A DNA stretch of 64,000 nt from Alphaproteobacteria bacterium (GTDB taxonomy: Bacteria; Pseudomonadota; Alphaproteobacteria; UBA6615). Position numbers and translations under genes: made by a program. Under the pieces are notes generated by a model. It saw nothing but the letters and a program-made list of their open reading frames with translations, ran no database searches and had not been told where the DNA came from. Positions 35,768 to 44,512 of this stretch are shown piece by piece (within the stretch, counting starts at the first letter, position 1; every line of letters starts with the position of its first letter). The DNA lies in contig JBDXCV010000006.1 in assembly GCA_039980135.1 (NCBI GenBank), positions 62,001 through 126,000 of the forward strand, given 5' to 3'.

Positions 35768-37168
35768 CTATTCGAAGCGGGTTTCCGCACCGGGTCGGAA
35801 ATTCTGCCAGGCGAACCAGTAGGCGATGTGTCCCGGCAAGCGCGCCAGGGTCTTGCCCGCGTCCGAGACCAGCGCGGCCTCGGTGATGCGCCAGTTGCCG
35901 CCTGACACAAGGATCCCGGTCTCGGTGGCATGGGCAGCGAAGTCCCGGTCGCCGGCCTCATAGGCCCTCACCGTGCGCGAGTCTGCATCGCCGACGAGGA
36001 CAATCGCGCGACCATCTATCGTGTCGTTGATCACCGGCTGATCCTCGAACAGGCTGAGCGCCCAGGCTTTTTCCGCATCACGCATGCGCAGGGCGAAGAC
36101 ATAATCCTTGGGTGCGAGCCGTGTGTCATGGACGCGGGCCGGGAACATCAGGTCCGGGCTGTCGAAATAGGGCGCGTAGGGTCTGCCGGGCGTATAGTCG
36201 CGCTCGAATCCGGTATCCAGCGAGAGAACCGTCGTGTCGGGATGGCGTGCATGCCATTTCGCCCAGCTGGTGACGGCGACGGGGCGGACCTTGAGTTCGA
36301 TGTCGGCGCCGACGAGTTTTCCGGCGACCGGTTTGCCCGTGAACTGGTTCCACAGGGAGTCGGATTCCCGGTCGAACATCAGCTTGTTGGAGCGGTACAG
36401 GAAGCCGGATGAGCCGAACTCGAACGGTGCCGCGCGGCCCGCCACGTCGGTCTCGAACAGGATACCCGAGCCGCACAGTGTGCAATAGGCGAGTGCTACC
36501 GGTACGCCGCCGATCACATCGTTGAACATCTCGTGCCAGTCCATCACCCGCAGCGGGTAGGCGCGGGCGTCGCCGTTGATCTCGACGCCGAATACCAGCT
36601 CGTCGGGGGTGATGTAGTCGGCCTCGGCGGGGGGAATGTGCTTCGGATTGACCAGTGCCGGGATGCCGTCCTTGATGACGCCGCCCCATGCGATTTCCTC
36701 GAGCCGGATCGTGTGGGGCATGCCCGCATAGAGAAACGCACCCAGATTGGGGTCGATATGGGCGTAGACCCAGGATTTGTACGCGTCGAATCCCTCGAAC
36801 GGGGTGATGTCCGGCCGGCCTTCCTGCCATAGCATCCAGTCATGCCAGCGCGTGCCGTGATCCTCGCCGGTCAGGACCTTCAGCGCGTCGACGATGGTCC
36901 AGGGGTCCTGTCCCAGAAACCGGAGCGACTGGATCAGCGCGGGCACGACGTCGGTGTCACCCCGTTCCACGAGGCGGGCCATCACGCCGTTACGCTCGAG
37001 CGTGCCGAGCTGGAGAATCTGTCGGGACAGTGCCTGGACCTCGGCGTTACTGAGTTCGGCGCCCGGCAGTGGCGGTGTGTTGCCCTGTGCCAGAGACGGC
37101 GTGGCCGCCGCGAGGAACAGCGCTGTGGCGAGGGATGCGGCCCGATGCGGGTGTGAAAGCATTCGCAT
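35768..37168 (-). CDS. Secreted DUF3179-domain protein
   Basis: A 466-residue exported protein. The signal peptide (RAASLATALFLAAATPSLAQ) is followed by a helical segment and then the DUF3179 domain (about residues 150-430). That domain contains ARAYPLRVMDWHEMFNDVIG, the hallmark cysteine pair YCTLCGSGILFE, FGSSGFLYRSNKLMFDRES and WNQFTGKPVAG. The function of DUF3179 is unknown; the CxxC-type site suggests metal or redox chemistry in the periplasm. It is divergent from the maleylacetate reductase gene across 206 bases. Confidence 0.85.
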   Translation of the reverse strand: MRMLSHPHRAASLATALFLAAATPSLAQGNTPPLPGAELSNAEVQALSRQILQLGTLERNGVMARLVERGDTDVVPALIQSLRFLGQDPWTIVDALKVLTGEDHGTRWHDWMLWQEGRPDITPFEGFDAYKSWVYAHIDPNLGAFLYAGMPHTIRLEEIAWGGVIKDGIPALVNPKHIPPAEADYITPDELVFGVEINGDARAYPLRVMDWHEMFNDVIGGVPVALAYCTLCGSGILFETDVAGRAAPFEFGSSGFLYRSNKLMFDRESDSLWNQFTGKPVAGKLVGADIELKVRPVAVTSWAKWHARHPDTTVLSLDTGFERDYTPGRPYAPYFDSPDLMFPARVHDTRLAPKDYVFALRMRDAEKAWALSLFEDQPVINDTIDGRAIVLVGDADSRTVRAYEAGDRDFAAHATETGILVSGGNWRITEAALVSDAGKTLARLPGHIAYWFAWQNFRPGAETRFE

Positions 37169-37374
37169 GGTTTCAACATAGGGGCGGAGCGAGATCGGGC
37201 GTAATCACATTCTCTTGGCTGTAGGACAGCACATAGGCGGAAATGCGGCCTTTCTCGCGGCTTCCGGCGGCGGTTCGTATGGCGAACCGGTCGGTCGTGC
37301 CGGCGCTGCGTCGGCCTGTATGCGGGCATTCCGGTGTGCAATAGTTTCGCCGCGATTTCTGGGGAGGAATGTTC

Positions 37375-38439
37375 ATGCGTGAGTTCGTCTACGAAGCCCT
37401 GCCGGGTCGCGTGGTGTTCGGGCTCGGGAGCCTGGACCGGCTGGCCGAGGAGGTCGCACGCCTGGATGTTGCCAAGGCGCTGGTGCTCTCCACCCCGCAA
37501 CAACGTGAGCAGGCCGAAGACGTGGCGCGCCGGTTGGGGAACCGGTCCGCCGGGGTCTACGACAAGGCCGAGATGCATGTTCCCATCGAGGTGGCGCAGG
37601 CCGCGCGCGCAGAAGCGGAGCGGCTCGGTGCAGATGCATGTGTAGCTGTGGGCGGCGGCTCCACCATCGGTCTCGGCAAGGCTATCGCGCTCGAATTCGG
37701 GCTGCCGATCATCGCCGTGCCGACCACCTATGCCGGGTCGGAGATGACGCCGATCTGGGGCCTGACCGAGGACGGAATCAAGAAGACCGGCCGCGACACG
37801 AAGGTGCTGCCGACAACTGTGGTGTACGATCCCGCGCTGACCCGCACGCTGCCGGCGCAGATCGCCGCCCCCAGCGGCATGAACGCGATCGCCCATTGCG
37901 TCGAGGCGATGTATTCACAGACCGCCAATCCCATTGTCTCGATGATGGCCGAGGAAGGCGTGCGTGCGCTTGCGCGCGCGCTGCCGCTGGTCGTGCGCGC
38001 GCCCGACAATATGGATGCGCGCACCGATGCGCTGTATGGCGCCTATCTGTCCGGGGCATCATTGGGGGCGGTCGGCATGGCGCTGCATCACAAGCTGTGT
38101 CACACGCTGGGCGGCAGCTTCAACCTGCCCCACGCCGATACCCATACGATCGTGATCCCCCATGCGACCGCATACAATATTGGTGCCGCGCCCGATGCGC
38201 GGGAACGCCTGTCGCGGGCGCTGGAGACCGACGATCCGGCGGGCGCGCTGTTCGATCTGGCGGGCGCGATCGGCGCAAAACTGGCGCTGCGCGACCTCGG
38301 CATGACGGAGGCCGATCTCGATCGCGCCGCCGATATCGCCGTGGAAAATCCCTACTACAACCCGCGACCGGTCACGCGCGAGGGAATCCGCGCGTTGCTC
38401 GATGACGCCTTCCATGGGCGCCGCCCGACAGCGGCCTGA
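37375..38439 (+). CDS. Maleylacetate reductase (iron-containing alcohol dehydrogenase family)
   Basis: A 354-residue enzyme that reduces maleylacetate to 3-oxoadipate, feeding aromatic (hydroxyquinol or chlorocatechol) catabolism into the 3-oxoadipate route. The N-terminus REFVYEALPGRVVFGLGSL, CVAVGGGSTIGLGKAIAL and VPTTYAGSEMTPIWG are highly typical, and the histidines in AIAHCVEAMY and MALHHKLCHTLGG align with metal ligands of the superfamily. GGGGAGGA ends directly before an ATG at 37369, so ATG 37375 is the better start. The thiolase that would act two steps later follows after 26 bases. Confidence 0.9.
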   Translation: MREFVYEALPGRVVFGLGSLDRLAEEVARLDVAKALVLSTPQQREQAEDVARRLGNRSAGVYDKAEMHVPIEVAQAARAEAERLGADACVAVGGGSTIGLGKAIALEFGLPIIAVPTTYAGSEMTPIWGLTEDGIKKTGRDTKVLPTTVVYDPALTRTLPAQIAAPSGMNAIAHCVEAMYSQTANPIVSMMAEEGVRALARALPLVVRAPDNMDARTDALYGAYLSGASLGAVGMALHHKLCHTLGGSFNLPHADTHTIVIPHATAYNIGAAPDARERLSRALETDDPAGALFDLAGAIGAKLALRDLGMTEADLDRAADIAVENPYYNPRPVTREGIRALLDDAFHGRRPTAA

Positions 38440-38465
38440 CCAACGAATTACACAGGAGAGATAAA

Positions 38466-39674
38466 ATGCCCGAAGCCTATATCTGCGATGCGGTGCGCAC
38501 GCCTTTCGGCCGCTATGGCGGTTCCCTGTCGAGCGTAAGGACCGACGATCTCGGCGCCATCCCCATGAAGGCGCTGATGGACCGTAACCCCAATGTCGAT
38601 TGGGACAAGGTCGACGAGGTCTACTACGGCAATGTCAATCAGGCGGGCGAGGACAACCGCAACGTCGCGCGCATGTCGCTGTTGCTGGCCGGCTACTCCT
38701 CCGATGTTCCCGGTGCAACCGTGAACCGGCTTTGCGGTTCCGGACTCGAGGCGCTGACCGCGGCTGCCCGGGCGATCCGTACCGGCGAGGCCGACCTGAT
38801 TGTCGCCGGCGGCGTCGAGAGCATGTCGCGCGCGCCCTTCGTCATGCCCAAGGCGACCAGCGCCTTTTCGCGATCGAACCAGGTCGAGGACACGACCATC
38901 GGCTGGCGCTTCGTCAATCCGAAGATGAAGGCGGAGTACGGCGTTGACGCCATGCCGGAGACCGCCGAGAACGTGGCCGAGGAATTCCAGGTTTCGCGCG
39001 CCGACCAGGACGCGCTGGCGTTTCGGTCGCAGCAACGCACGAAGGCAGCACAGGAGCGCGGGCGTTTCGAACGGGAAATCGTATCCGTCGAAGTGCCCCA
39101 GCGCCGGGGTGATCCGGTGGTGGTCGACACCGATGAACATCCGCGCCCGGGCACGGATATGGCGGCGCTCGAAAAATTGCCGACGCCGTTCCGCGAGGGC
39201 GGCAGTGTCACGGCGGGCAATGCCTCGGGCGTGAATGACGGCGCATGTGCCATGATTATCGCGTCGGAGGACGCGGTGGAGAAATATGGCCTGTCCCCGA
39301 TCGCTCGGGTCGTCGGGACGGCGACGGCGGGTGTGCCGCCACGGATCATGGGTTTCGGCCCGGCACCTGCGACCCACAAGCTGCTCGAACGGCTCGGCCT
39401 CAAGATCGGTGATATCGATGTGATCGAGCTCAACGAGGCCTTCGCCGCCCAGGCACTGGCGGTCACGCGCGATCTCGGGCTCGCCGACGATGCCGAGCAT
39501 GTCAATCCGAACGGTGGCGCCATTTCAATCGGCCATCCGCTGGGCGCCAGCGGCGCGCGTCTCGCCACCACCGCGGCTTACGAGCTGCAGGAGCGGGATG
39601 TGAAATACGCGCTGTGCACCATGTGCATCGGGGTCGGGCAGGGCATCGCGACCGTCCTTGAGCGGGTGAAATAG
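38466..39674 (+). CDS. pcaF: 3-oxoadipyl-CoA thiolase
   Basis: A 402-residue thiolase that cleaves 3-oxoadipyl-CoA to succinyl-CoA and acetyl-CoA. The PcaF/PaaJ-specific segments NQAGEDNRNVARMSLLLAG and TTIGWRFVNPKMKAEYG distinguish it from generic acetyl-CoA acetyltransferases. Catalytic residues are visible: Cys in NRLCGSGLEAL, His in ISIGHPLGASGAR and Cys in CTMCIGVGQG. Together with the upstream maleylacetate reductase it covers the two ends of the lower 3-oxoadipate pathway; the intervening CoA-transferase is not in the window. Confidence 0.92.
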   Translation: MPEAYICDAVRTPFGRYGGSLSSVRTDDLGAIPMKALMDRNPNVDWDKVDEVYYGNVNQAGEDNRNVARMSLLLAGYSSDVPGATVNRLCGSGLEALTAAARAIRTGEADLIVAGGVESMSRAPFVMPKATSAFSRSNQVEDTTIGWRFVNPKMKAEYGVDAMPETAENVAEEFQVSRADQDALAFRSQQRTKAAQERGRFEREIVSVEVPQRRGDPVVVDTDEHPRPGTDMAALEKLPTPFREGGSVTAGNASGVNDGACAMIIASEDAVEKYGLSPIARVVGTATAGVPPRIMGFGPAPATHKLLERLGLKIGDIDVIELNEAFAAQALAVTRDLGLADDAEHVNPNGGAISIGHPLGASGARLATTAAYELQERDVKYALCTMCIGVGQGIATVLERVK

Positions 39675-39709
39675 CCGGACGGAAACCGGTATAAACGGGG
39701 GAGGGGGCG

Positions 39710-40012
39710 TTGCATTTCATCATCGTCAATACCGACAGGGACGACGGCATCGAATTGCGCAACCAGACGCGCGAGGCGCATCTCGCATATCTGCGCGATC
39801 ACGGCAAGGAGGTGAGGCTGTTGATGGCCGGGCCGACGCCCAGCGAAGACGGGTCGCGGGTCACGGGCTCGCTCATCGTGGTTGAGGGCGACACTATCGA
39901 GACCGTGCGCGATTTCGCCGCCGCCGACCCCTATTCCCAGGCGGGGCTGTTCGCCGATGTGGAGGTCCGGCCGTGGAACTGGACGGTCGGCAATCCGGAT
40001 GGGCCCCGGTAA
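39710..40012 (+). CDS. YciI-family small protein
   Basis: A 100-residue YciI-like ferredoxin-fold protein. Markers are FIIVNTDRDDGIELR, REAHLAYLRDHGKEV (His/Asp pair) and LMAGPTPSEDG, with ADPYSQAGLFADVEVRPWNW at the end. The family is related to muconolactone isomerase folds and often accompanies aromatic degradation genes; activity is unproven. It starts at TTG after a GGGGGAGGGGGCG purine run, 35 bases after the thiolase, and its TAA overlaps the next ATG by one base. Confidence 0.85.
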   Translation: MHFIIVNTDRDDGIELRNQTREAHLAYLRDHGKEVRLLMAGPTPSEDGSRVTGSLIVVEGDTIETVRDFAAADPYSQAGLFADVEVRPWNWTVGNPDGPR

Positions 40013-40623
40013 TGCGCGGCTGGATCGCAGCAACGCTGTTCGCCGCTGCGCTGGCCCTTGCCGCGCCGGGTGCGATGGCCGCGGACCTGGTCTCCGGCCT
40101 GAAGCCGGCCACGCCGCAGCCGGCGGCCGCGGAGCTGAAGCCGGGCCTCGCGGTCACCTATTACTTCAAGAAGTTCGACAACACGCGCGAGATTCCCGAC
40201 TGGGCGAAATACCGGGATGGTGTGCCCGGCGAGCCGATCCTGATCCTCGACTATTTCGTCGGCGATGGGGAAGTCCTGACCAGCGGGCGGACGGACCATG
40301 TCGGCGCGGACATTCGAGGATATCTGAATTTTCCCGTTGCGGGCACCTACACCATCGCGATGCGGTCCAATGACGGGGTGGACCTGAATATTGGCGGCGT
40401 CCGGGTCGTGCATGACCCCGATGTGCATAGCGACCGGTTCTCCGAACTGGTCCCGGTCGAGATCACCACGCTGGGCTGGTACCCGCTGCGCCTGCTCTAT
40501 TTCGAGAAGCAAGTGACGTCGACGCTCGAGCTGTACTGGCTGAAGCCCGGCGGGTCGGGCCAGCTCGATTTCGTGCCGGAAGAGGCGTTCGCACACATCC
40601 CCGGCGAAGTGCCCGGGAGCTAG
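40012..40623 (+). CDS. Exported PA14-domain protein
   Basis: A 203-residue secreted protein. The signal peptide (WIAATLFAAALALAAPGAMA) is followed by a PA14-like carbohydrate-binding domain (about residues 45-190): GLAVTYYFKKFDN, IRGYLNFPVAGTYTIAMRSN, DGVDLNIGGVRVVHD and WYPLRLLYFEKQVTSTLELY. It should sit in the periplasm or outside the cell and bind a glycan or related ligand. Its ATG overlaps the YciI stop (TAATG), so it is translationally coupled to a cytosolic catabolic-type protein. Confidence 0.82.
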   Translation: MRGWIAATLFAAALALAAPGAMAADLVSGLKPATPQPAAAELKPGLAVTYYFKKFDNTREIPDWAKYRDGVPGEPILILDYFVGDGEVLTSGRTDHVGADIRGYLNFPVAGTYTIAMRSNDGVDLNIGGVRVVHDPDVHSDRFSELVPVEITTLGWYPLRLLYFEKQVTSTLELYWLKPGGSGQLDFVPEEAFAHIPGEVPGS

Positions 40624-40638
40624 GCGCGGCGCCCGCGT

Positions 40639-42087
40639 TCAGACAACAAGATCTTCATCGTCGAACGTCAGTAGTGCGTCTGCGTGATATTCCGCGTCGT
40701 CCAGGAACAGGCAGCGTGTCAGCGCCTGGACCAGCCGGGGAACGCCATAGCGCATGGCAGGCGCCGAGGCGCCGGAGAGACCAAGGCTCGGCTTGGTCCC
40801 CAGTGAGAAACAATGGATGTGGTGCAGCCAGGGTGCGGTACCGGGCGTCTTCTCCGTGAACTCGAAGGATTTTCCCAAATAGGGGTAAGTGCCCATGGGC
40901 GCCCAGTCCTCGCCGTCCGGCGGCGTGTAGCAGTCACGCCAGAGCGCGATCTTGTCGGCAATCGCGGAAGTTTCGACCCGCAGACAGAAATCGTTGATGA
41001 AGCCCGTCGCGGCGATAACGAAATCCGCGTGCAGCGTATCGCCCGCCGCTGTCTCGATGATCACCTCGTCGTCAGCCATGTAGGCCGCCGTCATGGCCGC
41101 ACCCTCAAGCATCCGGAAGCCCGGCATCCCGGCGGCCCTGTCGAAGCTGTCCTGGGGCGGTGGCTGGTGGCTGCGCATGACATGGACAATAAGACGCCAC
41201 CGCGTGGCGTCATCCAGATCCTCGAAATGCTTGAGCCAGGTGACGCTGTCGATGGGCCGGTGGGCGTTCACGCGTGTGATTTCGTCCCGGCGCACGAGGA
41301 GGTCGACACTGGTGGCCCCGGCTTCGAGGGCCGCGGCAGCGGAATCGAAGCCGCCGGCATTTGCGCCGATCACGATCACGCGCTTGTCGCGCAGCACGGC
41401 GGTGTCGAATTCCGTGTTGGCCTGGACGTAGCGATCGGCGGGCAGATTGTCGGTCAGGATCTCGGGAATGTGCCAGACACCACATCCCTCGAGGCCATTG
41501 GAGAGAACGACTTCGCGCGCAAGTACGGTCTCGGTGTGACCGTTCGGCCCGGTGGCCGTCAGCGGTACCCGGATCAGGCTGTCGGGGTTATCGGGCTCGT
41601 CCGGCGTGAGCGGGCCGACTTCGGTTTCGTTCCAGACCGGCAGGTCGAGGATTCTGCGGTACCAGTTCAGGTACTCCTGCCAGTCGGTGCGCGGAATTCG
41701 GACCAGCGCGTCCCAGGCGGCGGGACCGTATTGCGCGGTATACCAGGCGCGCGGCGTGAGAGACGGGATACCCAGCGCGGGCCCCGCAGCGTCCTTGGGG
41801 GTGCGAAGCTGGCGCATCCTGGCGAAGGTGACCCAGGGGCCTTCCCGGCCGGCGGGGCTGCGGTCGACCGCCAAAATGTTCGTCACTTTCTCGCGACCCA
41901 GCGCGAACAATGTGCCGAGCCCGCTTTGGCCGGCACCCACCATCAACACGTCGAAGACCGGCAGCCCCGATCTGTGGTTGCGCGGCGGAACCCACGCGTT
42001 TTTCGGATGATCGAGCAGCGCAAGCTCATGGCGCACACGCGCTTCGAGGGCGCCAAGTGATTCTGCGTATACGGGATCGGTGCTCAT
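40639..42087 (-). CDS. Flavin-containing monooxygenase-like FAD/NAD(P)-binding protein
   Basis: A 482-residue flavoprotein with two Rossmann motifs: FAD-binding VFDVLMVGAGQSGLGTLFAL (about residue 45) and NAD(P)-binding KRVIVIGANAGGFDSAAAAL (about residue 235). The C-terminal ATGFINDF motif is typical of FMO/BVMO relatives. The BVMO fingerprint FxGxxxHTxxWP is not visible, so it is probably an FMO-type or DUF-type oxidoreductase rather than a true Baeyer-Villiger enzyme. It converges on the PA14 gene and is divergent from the GPH transporter. Confidence 0.82.
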   Translation of the reverse strand: MSTDPVYAESLGALEARVRHELALLDHPKNAWVPPRNHRSGLPVFDVLMVGAGQSGLGTLFALGREKVTNILAVDRSPAGREGPWVTFARMRQLRTPKDAAGPALGIPSLTPRAWYTAQYGPAAWDALVRIPRTDWQEYLNWYRRILDLPVWNETEVGPLTPDEPDNPDSLIRVPLTATGPNGHTETVLAREVVLSNGLEGCGVWHIPEILTDNLPADRYVQANTEFDTAVLRDKRVIVIGANAGGFDSAAAALEAGATSVDLLVRRDEITRVNAHRPIDSVTWLKHFEDLDDATRWRLIVHVMRSHQPPPQDSFDRAAGMPGFRMLEGAAMTAAYMADDEVIIETAAGDTLHADFVIAATGFINDFCLRVETSAIADKIALWRDCYTPPDGEDWAPMGTYPYLGKSFEFTEKTPGTAPWLHHIHCFSLGTKPSLGLSGASAPAMRYGVPRLVQALTRCLFLDDAEYHADALLTFDDEDLVV

Positions 42088-42266
42088 TTGACGCCTCTAC
42101 GAACTCTTGTCTGATTTCGGCCTTGTTTTCTCAAGGCCCTCACGTTGACCGTCAGAAAATCACGCCGGTGGCAGGTTAACAACTACGTTACAGCCACGCG
42201 CTTTCCCAGGAGCTATATCTAGGGTCCGGCAGGGGGTGTCGGATTGACAGGTGATGGGGAACGGGC

Positions 42267-43649
42267 TTGGCCCCGCGACGCGAACATATGACCGCACAGG
42301 CAGATCATGCCACGGAACGTTTGAACCTGACGACGCTGATCGTGTTCGGCTCGATTTCCATGCCGATCTCGTTGCTCGCGATCGGCATGTTCATGTTTGT
42401 GCCGCGCGTGTATTCGTCGCTCGGCAGCATGTCCATGGGTGATGTCGGAGTCATCATCCTGGTCACCCGTCTCTGGGACTTTGCAACCGATCCGTTGATC
42501 GGATGGTTGAGCGACAAGACGCGCGGCCGGTTCGGACGCCGCATCCCGTGGATGGTGCTCGCCTGGGTGCCGTTGACCTTCGCCGTCTACAAACTTTTCC
42601 TGCCGCCGCCCGATGCCGGCGCCGTCCATCTCGGGGTCTGGAGTTTCGTGCTGTTTACGTCGGGCACCGCGCTGTTCATGCCCTACACTGCGATGGGAGC
42701 GGAGCTCAGCACGGTCTATCATCAGCGCAGCCGGATATTCCTCTACCGCCATCTGTTTGCGGTGGTTGGGACATTGGGGGCGGCGTTGTTGTTTGTTGTC
42801 GCGAACCAGAGTGGCACGGCCTTCTTCCCCGCGCGCGACGCGCTGGCGCTGATCGCCGTTGTGGGAACGCTTTTGCTGCCCATTCCGATTATTGTCACGG
42901 CGCTGCTCGTGCGCGAGCCCCCTATCCCCGTCCGGCGCACGGGCGCCGACATGGACTGGCGGGCGGGCATCCGCCTCATGGCATCCAACAAGCCCTATCT
43001 GCGAATTCTCGCCTGCTACTTCGTCAACGGGCTCGCCAATGCCTTTCCCGTCACGCTGCTGTTTTTCTACGTGAAGCAGGTGATCGAACGCCCGGACTGG
43101 ACTGCCATTTATCTGGCCGTCTATTTCGTCGCCGCGATAGCGGGCACGCCGATCTGGATGTTTGTCGCGAACCGATTGGGCAAGCATGTGGCCTGGCGCT
43201 ACGCGCTGATCCTCGCGATTTTCGCATTCTCCATCGTGCCGTTCCTCGGTTCGGGCGACGTGATTCCATTCCTGTTCGTCGCGACGGTCGCCGGAATCAC
43301 GCTGGGCGCCGACCTGGCGATGCCCGCCTCGATGCTGGCGGACGTGGTGGACCAGGATGTTCTGGAGACCGGCAAGCAGCGCACCGGAATCTTCTACGCG
43401 GTCTGGGCCATGGCGGCGAAGGCCGCCGCGGCACTGGTCGTCGGGATTTCGCTCAAGCTGCTCGATATGGTCGGGTTTGTGCCCGATATGTACAACGACG
43501 CGGAATCGTTGCTCGTGCTCGCCTTTCTGTTCGCAGTCTGTCCGATCATTTTCAAGCTCGCGGCCGTTGCCATTGTTTGGCGCTATCCGCTGACGGCCGA
43601 ACGCCAGGCCCGGCTGCGCGCCGAGATCCTCGCACGGCAGTCCGTCTGA
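42267..43649 (+). CDS. GPH-type (MelB-like) MFS cation symporter
   Basis: A 460-residue twelve-TM transporter of the glycoside-pentoside-hexuronide:cation symporter family. The MelB-like N-terminal helix 2 region (VTRLWDFATDPLIGWLSD) includes the cation-site type aspartate, and the loop KTRGRFGRRIPWMV is conserved. A central basic loop separates the two halves. Substrates in this family are sugars or, in some alphaproteobacteria, aromatic or steroid compounds. The start is TTG 42267 with GGGGA six bases upstream; ATG 42288 lacks a ribosome binding site. Confidence 0.85.
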   Translation: MAPRREHMTAQADHATERLNLTTLIVFGSISMPISLLAIGMFMFVPRVYSSLGSMSMGDVGVIILVTRLWDFATDPLIGWLSDKTRGRFGRRIPWMVLAWVPLTFAVYKLFLPPPDAGAVHLGVWSFVLFTSGTALFMPYTAMGAELSTVYHQRSRIFLYRHLFAVVGTLGAALLFVVANQSGTAFFPARDALALIAVVGTLLLPIPIIVTALLVREPPIPVRRTGADMDWRAGIRLMASNKPYLRILACYFVNGLANAFPVTLLFFYVKQVIERPDWTAIYLAVYFVAAIAGTPIWMFVANRLGKHVAWRYALILAIFAFSIVPFLGSGDVIPFLFVATVAGITLGADLAMPASMLADVVDQDVLETGKQRTGIFYAVWAMAAKAAAALVVGISLKLLDMVGFVPDMYNDAESLLVLAFLFAVCPIIFKLAAVAIVWRYPLTAERQARLRAEILARQSV

Positions 43650-43729
43650 GCGAAGATCTGCGCCGGTGGTGATCGACTTGTGCGCATGCCAAACTGCCGG
43701 TTCGGACAATCGGCAGGAGCAGGGGTTTC

Positions 43730-44491
43730 ATGCGCAAGAACCGACTTCGTGAGATTTGGGCGTCGGGTCAGGCGGCGGTCAATGGCTGGCTGACGGTGCC
43801 CAGCCCCTATGTGGCCGAAATCATGGCGCATCAGGGCTGGGACAGCATCACCATCGATCTGCAGCACGGCCCCCTCGACGTGCCCGATGCCATCCCGATG
43901 ATGCAGGCCATGTCGGCGACGGATGCGGTGCCGATCATCCGGGTGCCGTGGAACGAACCATCGGTCATCATGCGGGTCCTCGATGCCGGCGCCTACGGCA
44001 TTATCTGCCCGATGATCAACAACCGGGATGACGCGGAGCGATTTGTCGGTGCGTGCCGCTATCCGCCTGACGGGTACCGATCGAACGGCGCGTATCGCGG
44101 GACACTGTATGGCGGGGCCGACTATCTCGAACACGCGAATGAGGAACTCCTCACCCTGGCCATGATCGAGACCCGCGAAGGGGTGGCGAACCTCAAGGAA
44201 ATCGCCCAGACGCCCGGGCTCGACGCGGTCTATATCGGGCCCACGGATCTGGCGTTTTCCCACGGCCATCCGCCCAAGCACGATAATTTCGAGGGCCCCG
44301 TCGCGGACCTGATCGCGCAGATTCTGGAGACGGCTCACGGCGCAGGCATTCGCGCCGGGGTCCACGCCACCCGGATCGACTATGCGGCCCGGATGATCGC
44401 GGACGGATTCGACATGGTGACCCCGACATCGGATTTGCGGATGCTGACCGGTGCGGCGCCGGAGGTTCTTGGCGCCTTGAAAGCCAGCTAG
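43730..44491 (+). CDS. HpcH/HpaI-family aldolase
   Basis: A 253-residue class II pyruvate aldolase of the HpaI type, cleaving 4-hydroxy-2-oxo acids to pyruvate and an aldehyde (retro-aldol). Markers are GWDSITIDLQHGPLD with the catalytic His, LDAGAYGIICPMINN, metal-binding Glu in LAMIETREGVANL and metal-binding Asp in AVYIGPTDLAFSHG. It follows the GPH transporter by 80 bases on the same strand, so the pair may import and cleave the same substrate. Confidence 0.9.
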   Translation: MRKNRLREIWASGQAAVNGWLTVPSPYVAEIMAHQGWDSITIDLQHGPLDVPDAIPMMQAMSATDAVPIIRVPWNEPSVIMRVLDAGAYGIICPMINNRDDAERFVGACRYPPDGYRSNGAYRGTLYGGADYLEHANEELLTLAMIETREGVANLKEIAQTPGLDAVYIGPTDLAFSHGHPPKHDNFEGPVADLIAQILETAHGAGIRAGVHATRIDYAARMIADGFDMVTPTSDLRMLTGAAPEVLGALKAS

Positions 44492-44512
44492 GGCTTCCGC
44501 CGATACCGGTGC

